The position numbers and the translations under genes are program-made. Source: Lamprocystis purpurea (GTDB taxonomy: Bacteria > Pseudomonadota > Gammaproteobacteria > Chromatiales > Chromatiaceae). From it: 9,565 nt of DNA. Every line of letters starts with the position of its first letter. Positions within the stretch are counted from its first letter, which is position 1. A model generated the notes under the pieces. That model worked only from the letters and a program-made list of their open reading frames with translations, ran no database searches and was not told the DNA's origin. Positions 1-5,606 of the stretch are shown here, in pieces. The DNA lies in contig DYRB01000087.1 in NCBI GenBank assembly GCA_020718945.1, positions 1-9,565 on the forward strand, given 5' to 3'.

Positions 1-133
1 TCGTTCACCCCCTGGTAGGGCCAGGCCATTACCCATGTCTGCTCAAAGGCAATGACACGAAGACTGGCAGGCTGGGGCGGTGGATGCTGGACCTTGGTGA
101 TGAAGCAATGGTGGGGGCAACAGCGCGGGGCTG

Positions 134-178
134 CACAAGTCCCGGGAGCATACCGGACCTTTGTGACCCGGACTTGTG
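134..178. repeat. Imperfect inverted repeat (long stem-loop)
   Basis: The left arm at 134-146 (CACAAGTCCCGGG) and the right arm at 167-178 (CCCGGACTTGTG) are reverse complements except for one unpaired base. The loop is about 20 nt. Within it, CCGGACCTTTGTG (153-165) is a near direct repeat of CCGGACTTGTG (168-178). No T-run follows on either strand, so this is not a standard intrinsic terminator. It may be a small palindromic repeat element or simply a structured intergenic sequence. Confidence 0.4.
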
Positions 179-214
179 GGCCCCGGCAATACATGCGGCC
201 ACGGCCAAGGGTGT

Positions 215-244
215 CCCCAGTACGCCGGGGTTTTAGGCAAAACC
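215..244 (-). terminator. Two overlapping small hairpins after the transglycosylase stop
   Basis: Just 3' of the transglycosylase stop (minus strand) lie GGTTTT-GCCT-AAAACC (244 to 229) and then CCCC-N8-GGGG (230 to 215). They share bases 229-230, so both cannot form fully at once. Neither is followed by a convincing T-tract on the minus strand. A transcription-end role is inferred only from position. Confidence 0.25.
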
Positions 245-246
245 TC

Positions 247-1125
247 TCAGTTCGGCAGTCGGGTCAACTCAAACATGGGCTTGCTGGCCGGGCCGGCGCG
301 GTGATTGAGGGGGTCTAGGTAGTCTCGGGACAGGGTCGGACGGACCCTCAGGGAGAGCAGGGATGGGTCGAGGTACTTCTTGAGCAGGCGTCGGGCCTTG
401 CCCGAATAGCTCAGGCGGCGCAGGGAGCCGACCTTGCGCACTGCCTCGTCGGTGGGCTGGGTCCCGCCGTTGCGCCGGTAATGGCCTACGACCGCCGCGG
501 TGTAGTCCAGGGTCTCCGCATAGGTCACGTTGTTGTTGGTGCGGTCCATGGTCCCCTCGCCGGCGTTGTAGGCCATGATGGCGCGACCGTAGTCGTTGCC
601 GTACTTGTCGAGCAGGCGCTTGAGGTGGCGCACCCCGGTGCGGACATTGACCGCCGGGTCGAACAGGGCCTCGGCGCTGTCCACCCCGTAGTCCGCGGCG
701 GTGGCGGGCATGACTTGCATCAGGCCGACCGCCCCGGCGTGGGAGACGGCCCTGGGGTTGTAAGCAGACTCGGCGGCGACCACGGCGTTCACCAGGGCCA
801 CCTCGACCCCGTGTTGGCGGGCGGTGCGCTCGATGAGGGTGGAGAGTTCGCCGCGGCCGGACTTGCCCTTGGGGGGCGGGCCAGGGCGCTCGGCGACGGG
901 TTTGCTGGTCGGGGCCGCCGCGCCTTTTTCCGGTTTGTTCTCTGGCGGCTTGGCCTTGACCAGGGCCTTGGCGGCGCCGGGCTTGGCCTTGGTCTGGGTG
1001 GCGGCCGGCTTGGCCTTGAGCGCCTCGGTCCCCACCTTGGCCCAGGCCAGGGGTTGGGCCAGGGCCAGCAGGGTCATCAGGGCCAGTCCGGTCGGCAGGG
1101 TGGGGCGGGGCTTACGGTTGGGCAT
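247..1125 (-). CDS. Secreted lytic transglycosylase (SLT / GH23 domain)
   Basis: A 292-residue protein predicted to cleave the MurNAc-GlcNAc bond of peptidoglycan in the periplasm, leaving 1,6-anhydro-MurNAc ends. A signal peptide covers about residues 1-29 (hydrophobic core LALMTLLALA, AWA cleavage site). A Lys/Ala/Pro-rich spacer follows at about 30-90, suited to spanning or binding the cell wall. The SLT domain runs from about 93 to 215. It has the catalytic Glu119 in AAES, the GLMQVMP motif at 134-140, and YNAGEG at 186-191. The last 75 residues are basic and of unknown function. The start at 1125 is the ATG directly before the signal peptide; the frame stays open upstream, but that part overlaps the membrane protein gene and looks like GC-rich shadow. 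No strong ribosome binding site is visible. It lies 68 bp downstream of the membrane protein gene on the same strand, so co-transcription is likely. The exact lytic transglycosylase subfamily is not resolved. Confidence 0.9.
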   Translation of the reverse strand: MPNRKPRPTLPTGLALMTLLALAQPLAWAKVGTEALKAKPAATQTKAKPGAAKALVKAKPPENKPEKGAAAPTSKPVAERPGPPPKGKSGRGELSTLIERTARQHGVEVALVNAVVAAESAYNPRAVSHAGAVGLMQVMPATAADYGVDSAEALFDPAVNVRTGVRHLKRLLDKYGNDYGRAIMAYNAGEGTMDRTNNNVTYAETLDYTAAVVGHYRRNGGTQPTDEAVRKVGSLRRLSYSGKARRLLKKYLDPSLLSLRVRPTLSRDYLDPLNHRAGPASKPMFELTRLPN

Positions 1126-1193
1126 CCAGGGGCTCGGGTGGCTGGCTTGGGCCGGTCTTGTACCAGAGCCGCTCGGGCGGCGCCAGGGCCGGG

Positions 1194-1970
1194 CTAGAGG
1201 TTGTGCTCGATCTCGTCTTCCAGCGGCACGCCCACCAGTTCCAGGACCGCTCCGGTGATGGCGCCGCCGACCATGCCGCCGAGGAACCCGGTGGGGACCT
1301 GGGCCACCATCTGCTGTATGCCGTCGGCGATGGACTGGCCCCCGTCGCTGGCCCCCAGGCCGCTCATGATCCCCACCGCGGCGCCGACCACGGCGGCGAT
1401 GATCCCGGCCACCAGGGGCGTACCCAGCCCCTGGGGGACCCAGGCGAAACAGCCGCGCAGGATGTGCGGGCCACCGAACTGAAACAGGCTGCCGACCAGG
1501 GCGACGATACCGGCGGCGACGACGAAGGGTCCGAAGGGCCCGCCGAGGATACCGAGGCCCCAGGCCACCAAGGCCCCGGCGATGCTGCCGGCGAGGAAGC
1601 CGGTCAGGATCACCCCCAGGGGCCGGGCATTGCCCGGCAGTACCCAGGAGTGGAACAGCCCCACCACCAGGCCGGTGAGGCCGCAGACCCCGGCGATGAC
1701 AGGCAGGGCCACCGCCTGGCCGCCGACCATCAGGGTACCGATGGAGCCGAGCATCCCGGCCATGGCCCCGATCAGGGCCACGGGCATGGAACCGTAGAAG
1801 GCGGAGGTGGTCATGGCGGCGACGGCCCCCCCGACCACCAGGGGCTGCCAGCCGACCAGCCCCAGGGCCAGGAGGACCTGATGCAGGCCGGTGAAAATGG
1901 CCCCGAACAGGCCACCGGCCAGGGCCCAGACGATGGCAGTGATGGATACGGCGGCGACTTTGTTTTTCAT
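1194..1970 (-). CDS. Polytopic Gly/Ala-rich inner-membrane protein, function unknown
   Basis: A 258-residue, very hydrophobic protein that I do not recognise. About seven or eight membrane segments can be drawn, near residues 5-28, 31-52, 63-83, 86-108, 117-138, 145-163, 184-204 and 226-246. They are full of small-residue motifs (for example GGLFGAIFTG, FLAGSIAGAL, GGMVGGAITG), which favour tight helix packing. The only longer soluble stretch is at about 205-225, and the tail is acidic (EDEIEHNL). No ATP-binding, redox or transporter signature is seen. The ATG at 1970 (MKNKVAAV) gives a normal basic N-terminus; a TTG nine codons upstream (1997) is less likely. It is first in a two-gene minus-strand unit with the lytic transglycosylase, which hints at an envelope role but does not show one. 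Confidence 0.75.
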   Translation of the reverse strand: MKNKVAAVSITAIVWALAGGLFGAIFTGLHQVLLALGLVGWQPLVVGGAVAAMTTSAFYGSMPVALIGAMAGMLGSIGTLMVGGQAVALPVIAGVCGLTGLVVGLFHSWVLPGNARPLGVILTGFLAGSIAGALVAWGLGILGGPFGPFVVAAGIVALVGSLFQFGGPHILRGCFAWVPQGLGTPLVAGIIAAVVGAAVGIMSGLGASDGGQSIADGIQQMVAQVPTGFLGGMVGGAITGAVLELVGVPLEDEIEHNL

Positions 1971-2131
1971 GGCTGGCGGCTCGACTTGGCCGGGCAATCG
2001 GCAAGGTAGTGTAGCCTAAACCGATCCGCGCTCTTGCGGTACCCTATCGCACCCATTGTTCGGGGTCGCACCGCTACGGCGGGCAGGGCGGCCGGGGGCC
2101 GAGGGCGCGAAGGCGAAGTCAGGCGGGGGAT

Positions 2132-3127
2132 ATGGCAAGCGGTAATCGGTGTGGCGGACAGGTGAGGCGGGTACCGAGGGCCCTGTGGTTGGGCGCGGTC
2201 GCCTTCGCCCTGGTGCTCCTGGGCGGCTGTGCGGTCGCCCCCCAGACCCAGACCCAGACCCGGCCCCGGACCCCGGCGACTCCGGGCGCCCGGCCAGCTC
2301 AGACCCCGGCGCAGACCCCGGCTCCGATTCAGGCCAAGCCTGACCGCGACACCCTGGTGACCGACATGGCCCGCTGCCACATGCTGCGGGTCTCCCAGGC
2401 CCGCGATGCGGGGGTTACGGATACCGCGGTGGTGGCGGCCATGACGCGCTATCGGATCTCCCCGGAGCAGGTAGCTGCGCGGGCCACCGACCTGCTGCCC
2501 GCCGCGCGCGCCAATGGCCAGGCCTTCGCCCAGGCCGGGGAGCGCGCCTGCTTCCGGCTCGCCCAGATCACCGGGGTGGCGTCGCGCCTGACCCGCCCCA
2601 AGTCCGTCCCCCAGTCCACGCCCAGGTCCACCCCCAAGTCCGTCCAGGGTACTCAGGCGGGCGGGGTCTGGGTGCGTTTTGAAGGAGAGATCGGCCCTGG
2701 CCTGGCGAACAAGCTGGCGGTGCGGCTGCGCCAGGAAGGGGCCGCCGGGCTCATCATCAACAGCCCCGGGGGCAACGTCTACGAGGCCCGCAAGCTCGGC
2801 CGCCACCTGCGTGCCCAGGGGCTGAAGGTCGCGGTGGATAAGGTCTGCGCCTCGGCCTGTATCGATGTCTTGGCCGGCGGTGTGTCGCGCTACATCACCA
2901 GCGCGGCGCGTATCGGCATCCACCAGAGCAGCGCCCCGAGCAGTGTCGGCAACCACAACACCGGTCAATCCTATGTGGCAAGCTCCGCCCTGTACCTGCG
3001 CGAGATGGGCATAGACCCGGACCTGGCCCTGGCGGCGGCGAGCGTGCCCCCGAACAAGATGTACTGGATTTCCACCAGCGAGGCCATCAAGACCCGACTG
3101 GCGACGGACCTGGTCCGTGGTTTGTGA
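2132..3127 (+). CDS. Lipoprotein with ClpP/SppA-like serine protease domain (COG3904-like)
   Basis: A 331-residue predicted lipoprotein. The signal sequence (about 12-32) ends in a lipobox, LLGGC, with lipidated Cys33. Position +2 is Ala, so outer-membrane sorting by the Lol rule is likely. A Gln/Thr/Pro spacer (37-68) leads to a helical segment (70-150) with Cys82 and Cys140. A second Pro/Ser/Thr/Lys linker (157-172) follows. The C-terminal half resembles ClpP-fold periplasmic proteins: LIINSPGGNVYEA at 207-219 forms the oxyanion-loop region, Ser241 in CASAC is the probable nucleophile, and His264 in GIHQSS the probable base. Cys239 and Cys243 flank the serine. I could not assign the third catalytic residue with confidence. 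The ATG at 2132 follows a G-rich stretch (AGGCGGGGGA) very closely, so ribosome binding is unclear. It is divergent from the membrane protein gene. Proteolytic activity is an inference from the motif order; the substrate is unknown. Confidence 0.8.
   Translation: MASGNRCGGQVRRVPRALWLGAVAFALVLLGGCAVAPQTQTQTRPRTPATPGARPAQTPAQTPAPIQAKPDRDTLVTDMARCHMLRVSQARDAGVTDTAVVAAMTRYRISPEQVAARATDLLPAARANGQAFAQAGERACFRLAQITGVASRLTRPKSVPQSTPRSTPKSVQGTQAGGVWVRFEGEIGPGLANKLAVRLRQEGAAGLIINSPGGNVYEARKLGRHLRAQGLKVAVDKVCASACIDVLAGGVSRYITSAARIGIHQSSAPSSVGNHNTGQSYVASSALYLREMGIDPDLALAAASVPPNKMYWISTSEAIKTRLATDLVRGL
2243..2323 (+). repeat. Short tandem repeats in the lipoprotein spacer
   Basis: Three copies of CAGACC lie at 2243-2260 (encoding QTQTQT), and two copies of a 12-bp unit CAGACCCCGGCK lie at 2300-2323 (encoding QTPAQTPA). 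Both fall in the disordered spacer just after the lipid-anchor Cys, where slippage would change only the tether length. Confidence 0.6.
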
Positions 3128-3240
3128 GGACCAATCGCAAGCCGCAGACCGCCTGTCGGCACCCCGCCCCGCCAAGTCCCCAGGGTCCGGCTCGGCCGGT
3201 GGCCGATATCGATCCCAGTCCGAGCACGCGAGCACCCGAC

Positions 3241-3594
3241 ATGAGACAGCCCCTGGTCCGCTGGGCCCTGATCCTCCTCCTGGTCTGGTTTGCCGGCCCT
3301 GTCCTGGCCGGCGAACCCCTGCGCCTGGCCCTGGCGATGCAGCCGGGCAATGCCCTGCTGCTCATCGCCCTGGATCAGGGCTATTTCCGCGACCAGGGTC
3401 TGGATCTGGCCGTCGAGCGGTTCGACCTGCGCCTCACCCTGGGTCAGGCCCTGGTCAAGACCCTGGAGGATGAGGCCCGCTGGGCCATCCGCAGCGGCCT
3501 GGTGACAGGGCCGCGAGTGCCCGATGTGCGGGCCTTGCTTGACCCCAGGGCCCTGAAGGCGGTGCAACCCCAAGCGGTCAATCTGGCGGAGTGA
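3241..3594 (+). CDS. Short secreted protein: internally deleted ABC substrate-binding protein (NMT1/SsuA-like)
   Basis: A 117-residue protein with a clean signal peptide (1-24, hydrophobic core ALILLLVWFAG, site VLA-G). Residues 26-61 look like the first lobe of NMT1/SsuA/TauA-type periplasmic binding proteins (LRLALAMQPGNALLLIAL, then DQGYFRDQGLDL). Residues 62-117 look like the extreme C-terminus of the same family (LGQALVKTLEDEARWAI, then ALKAVQPQAVNL). Full-length members are about 320-340 residues, so roughly 200 central residues, including most of the ligand cleft, seem to be missing; the apparent junction is near residue 61 (about base 3421). The reading frame is intact across it. An in-frame GTG at 3124 overlaps the previous stop, but it would put about 40 Pro-rich residues before the signal peptide, so ATG 3241 is preferred. 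No ABC permease or ATPase is nearby. It is probably a remnant that no longer binds ligand, though a functional mini-protein cannot be excluded. Confidence 0.65.
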   Translation: MRQPLVRWALILLLVWFAGPVLAGEPLRLALAMQPGNALLLIALDQGYFRDQGLDLAVERFDLRLTLGQALVKTLEDEARWAIRSGLVTGPRVPDVRALLDPRALKAVQPQAVNLAE

Positions 3595-4336
3595 CGGCCG
3601 GGGCCAGATCGCCGGCCTGGCCCCCGTCCCCCGCTGGAAGCACGGCCGTGACCCGTGCCACCCCATCCCTGAGGGTCCAGTGGACCTCCAGGTCATACAG
3701 GCGCATGACGAAGCTGTCGCGTTCGGGGTAGCGGTCCATGTACCCGGGGCGCGGGTCCTGGTGCAGTATCTGGCCGATCAGCAGGCCGACCTGGCGCTCG
3801 CCGGCCGGGTCGATCCGGGCGATCTGCTCCAGGGCCTCGGCGGCGAACTCCAGGCCCCAATCGCTCATGGGGGGCTCTTGGGCAAAGCCGCCGCGGGCCT
3901 GGGGCAATGCGTCGGCGTAGGGGACATAGGGCTTGATGTCGAGGATGGGGGTGCCGTCCAGCAGGTCCGCCCCGCGCAGGCGCAGGGCCAGCCCCCGGCC
4001 GTCGCGCTGGAGACCCAGGAACTCCACCGCCGACAGCCCGATGGGGTTGGGGCGGTAGGGCGCGCGGCTGGCGAAGACGCCGACCTTGCGCCGCCCACCC
4101 AGGCGCGGCGGGCGCACCCCAGGCCGCCAGCCCGCCCCCAGGCAGGTGTGGAAGACGAAGATCAGCCACAGGTGCGAGAACCCCTCCAGACCGGCGAAGG
4201 CCTCCTCCCGGGCATAGGGCGGGAGCAGTTCCAGGCGCGCCTCCCCGGCCGTCACCAGTCCGCTTTGGCGGGGTATGCCGAAGCGGTCCGTGTAGGGCGA
4301 GCGCAGATGGCCGATGGGGTCGAAGGTCAGGGTCAC
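3578..4336 (-). CDS. trmO: tRNA (N6-threonylcarbamoyladenosine(37)-N6)-methyltransferase TrmO
   Basis: A 252-residue cytoplasmic enzyme of the TrmO/TsaA (YaeB) family, which uses S-adenosylmethionine to methylate t6A at position 37 of ACY-decoding threonine tRNA to m6t6A. The N-terminal beta-barrel begins TFDPIGHLRSPY. Family signatures are clear: EGFSHLWLIFVFH at 51-63, the SAM-binding VGVFASRAPYRPNPIG at 85-100, and LDGTPILDIKPYVPYAD at 126-142. The C-terminal domain contains QVGLLIGQIL and the RLYDLEVHW region. A Gly/Ala/Pro-rich tail of about 17 residues makes it slightly longer than the E. coli enzyme (about 235 residues). The GTG at 4336 is chosen because homologues begin just before the FxPIG motif; a TTG at 4387 would add 17 Pro-rich residues. 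Its 3' end overlaps the plus-strand gene by 17 bp, and its promoter region is shared with the divergent Rpn gene. The identification is firm; only the start is uncertain. Confidence 0.93.
   Translation of the reverse strand: MTLTFDPIGHLRSPYTDRFGIPRQSGLVTAGEARLELLPPYAREEAFAGLEGFSHLWLIFVFHTCLGAGWRPGVRPPRLGGRRKVGVFASRAPYRPNPIGLSAVEFLGLQRDGRGLALRLRGADLLDGTPILDIKPYVPYADALPQARGGFAQEPPMSDWGLEFAAEALEQIARIDPAGERQVGLLIGQILHQDPRPGYMDRYPERDSFVMRLYDLEVHWTLRDGVARVTAVLPAGDGGQAGDLAPAVTPPD
3600..3624 (+). terminator. Hairpin just past the substrate-binding-protein remnant, inside trmO
   Basis: Perfect 8-bp arms, GGGGCCAG (3600-3607) and CTGGCCCC (3617-3624), with a 9-nt loop, begin 5 nt after the plus-strand stop. 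There is no T-tract, so if it ends transcription it is not a classical intrinsic terminator. It lies within the codons for the low-complexity tail of trmO. Confidence 0.3.
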
Positions 4337-4398
4337 GGGGTCCGGGTCAGGGTAGGGGGCCGGCCGGCAGGGCGGGTTCAGCAACAACCGGCGCCCGG

Positions 4399-4428
4399 AC
4401 TATAGGCCGGTGGCACCCAGGGTGCCAG
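4399..4428 (-). promoter_or_regulatory. Possible sigma-70 promoter for trmO
   Basis: On the minus strand, CTGGCA (4428-4423, four of six matches to TTGACA) is separated by 18 bp from TATAGT (4404-4399, five of six matches to TATAAT). Transcription would begin near 4392, about 55 bases before the chosen GTG start. The match was made by eye only. Confidence 0.4.
4411..4427. promoter_or_regulatory. 17-bp perfect palindrome in the trmO/Rpn intergenic region (possible operator)
   Basis: TGGCACCCAGGGTGCCA has two 8-base arms that are exact reverse complements around one central A. It overlaps the proposed -35 element of trmO and lies about 70 bp upstream of the Rpn gene's -10. The size and symmetry suit a dimeric repressor, or a short RNA hairpin. 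No known regulator's consensus is recognised. Confidence 0.4.
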
Positions 4429-4497
4429 TCGGCAACGGCGTCTGCCAAGCCGATCCGGACGCTGTGCCCGGCATGGCCCCGGCGCTGCCCCTTGGGC

Positions 4498-4503
4498 TAT
4501 AGT
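4498..4503 (+). promoter_or_regulatory. TATAGT -10 element of the Rpn gene (predicted leaderless)
   Basis: TATAGT ends six bases before the ATG at 4510, so the expected transcription start falls on or next to the A of the start codon. No Shine-Dalgarno sequence precedes the ATG, which agrees with a leaderless transcript. No good -35 hexamer is visible at 16-18 bp. Confidence 0.4.
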
Positions 4504-4509
4504 CGCGCC

Positions 4510-5505
4510 ATGCAACACCCCATCGACCCCAAGATCGACTGCGTCTTCAAGGCCCTGCTCGGCTCGGAGGCCAACCGGCGCCTGCTGGTGCACTTTCTCA
4601 ACGCCGTGTTGGGCCCGGAATTGCCTGCCCCCGTGGTTGAAGTGGTCATCCTCAACCCCTACAACGAGCGGGAGTTCCTCACCGACAAGTTGAGCGTGGT
4701 CGATGTGAAGGCCCGCGACGCCGCGGGGCGACTCTATCAGGTCGAGATCCAGCTTCTGGTCCTGCCGGACCTGCCGGCGCGGATACTCTACGGCTGGGCG
4801 GACCTGTACAGCGCCCAGTTGGCGAGCGGTCAGGACTACTCCGACCTCAAGCCGACCTATGCCATCTGGCTGCTGGGCGAGACCTTGCTGGCGGACCGTC
4901 CGGGCTACGCCCACCGCTTTCGGCTGCGCGACGAGGACGGCCGCGGGCTGGTCGAACACGGGGGCATTTGCCTCCTGGAACTGCGCAAGTTCGCCGCCGA
5001 GCGGGTCCAAACCGAGGAACAGCGCTGGCTCAAGTTCTTCATTGAAGGCGAGGGGCTCGACGAGGGCCGCCTCCCCGAGTGGATGCAAACCGAGGAGATG
5101 CGACAGGCCATGGGCACCCTGAAAGAGTTCTCCGAGAAGGAGCGCGCCTACCATGCCTACCAGGCGCGCCAGAACTACCTGCGCCAGCAGCGCAGCATAG
5201 AGCGGCGCATCGAGGCCCTCACAGCTGAGGCCGCTCAGGCGCGGGCCGACCGGGAGCGGGAGCGGGCGGAGAAGGAGCGGGCGTACGCCGCCGAAGAGCG
5301 GGAGCGGGCGGAGAAGGAGCAGGCGCGGGCCGCCGAGGAACAGGCGCGGGCCGCCGAGGAACAGGCGCGGGCCGCCGCAGAACAGGCGCACGCTGCCGAG
5401 GAACAGGCGCGGGCCGCCGAGGAGCGCGAGCGGGCAGAGAAGGACGCTGCCCTGGCGGAGGTCGAGCGGCTGCGGCGTTTGCTACAGGGTGGCCCGGAGG
5501 CCTGA
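4510..5505 (+). CDS. Rpn-family PD-(D/E)XK nuclease with long heptad-repeat coiled-coil tail
   Basis: A 331-residue protein of the Rpn family (recombination-promoting nuclease / PDDEXK transposase-like). Members cut DNA in vitro and raise RecA-independent recombination in E. coli; a role in phage defence has been reported for some. The N-terminus (IDPKIDCVFKALLGSEANRR) is typical. The nuclease core is at about 40-165: Asp65 in KLSVVDVKARD and Glu79/Gln81 in QVEIQL are the expected D and ExQ residues, followed by YGWADLYSAQL and the LLELRKF strand. From about 205 to 326 the protein is helical coiled coil, with twelve consecutive seven-residue units at 242-325 (ERERAEK and EQARAAE types). The ATG at 4510 starts at the conserved MQHPIDPK; a TTG at 4492 would add six residues. 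There is no inverted-repeat pair or partner transposase gene, so it does not look like part of an active insertion sequence. The physiological substrate is unknown. Confidence 0.88.
   Translation: MQHPIDPKIDCVFKALLGSEANRRLLVHFLNAVLGPELPAPVVEVVILNPYNEREFLTDKLSVVDVKARDAAGRLYQVEIQLLVLPDLPARILYGWADLYSAQLASGQDYSDLKPTYAIWLLGETLLADRPGYAHRFRLRDEDGRGLVEHGGICLLELRKFAAERVQTEEQRWLKFFIEGEGLDEGRLPEWMQTEEMRQAMGTLKEFSEKERAYHAYQARQNYLRQQRSIERRIEALTAEAAQARADRERERAEKERAYAAEERERAEKEQARAAEEQARAAEEQARAAAEQAHAAEEQARAAEERERAEKDAALAEVERLRRLLQGGPEA
5233..5484 (+). repeat. 21-bp periodic tandem repeats encoding twelve heptads
   Basis: This 252-bp stretch is exactly twelve 21-bp units in frame. Five adjacent units at 5317-5421 are near-identical copies of GARCAGGCGCGGGCCGCCGAG (EQARAAE). 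Flanking units encode ERERAEK at 5257-5277, 5299-5319-type register (residues 263-269) and residues 305-311. Units differ by a few bases, such as EQAHAAE at 5380-5400. There are no spacers, so this is not CRISPR; it is coding sequence prone to slippage in whole heptads. Confidence 0.85.
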
Positions 5506-5606
5506 CCCATGGCCAGAGCGACCCTGCCGGCCGGTCCTGCCCCGGGAGCCGACAGTCCCTGGGTGCCCCGAAGGACATCTCCAAACAGGATCGCCCAGAT
5601 CACGCC

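Noticed and set aside
52..318. 88-codon plus-strand frame at the left edge
   Set aside because: It lacks a ribosome binding site and a recognisable domain, and it runs into the 3' end of the transglycosylase gene on the other strand.
247..2004. A single 585-codon minus-strand reading frame covering both left-hand genes
   Set aside because: Only the last 292 codons encode a recognisable protein (signal peptide plus SLT domain). The upstream half is Arg/Gly/Pro-rich sequence in another frame over the membrane protein gene, a common GC-rich artefact.
1158..2009. Long plus-strand frame opposite the membrane protein gene
   Set aside because: Its translation is rich in Gly, Asp, Gln and His with no fold or motif. 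It is the antisense shadow of a hydrophobic Gly/Ala-rich gene.
2034..2062. Possible -35/-10 pair (TTGCGG ... TGTTCG) upstream of the ClpP-like lipoprotein
   Set aside because: The -10 match is too poor at any allowed spacing to call a promoter by eye.
3124..3240. GTG start overlapping the lipoprotein stop (GTGA) for the short secreted protein
   Set aside because: The overlap looks like translational coupling, but it would bury the signal peptide behind about 40 Pro/Arg-rich residues; the ATG at 3241 gives a normal signal sequence.
4378..5391. 337-codon minus-strand frame opposite the Rpn gene
   Set aside because: It is low-complexity Leu/Arg/Pro/Gly sequence mirroring the 21-bp repeats on the other strand, while the plus strand has a clear Rpn nuclease.
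5317..5421. Regular 21-bp repeats that could suggest a CRISPR array or a VNTR outside genes
   Set aside because: The copies are contiguous with no spacers, stay in frame, and encode coiled-coil heptads.
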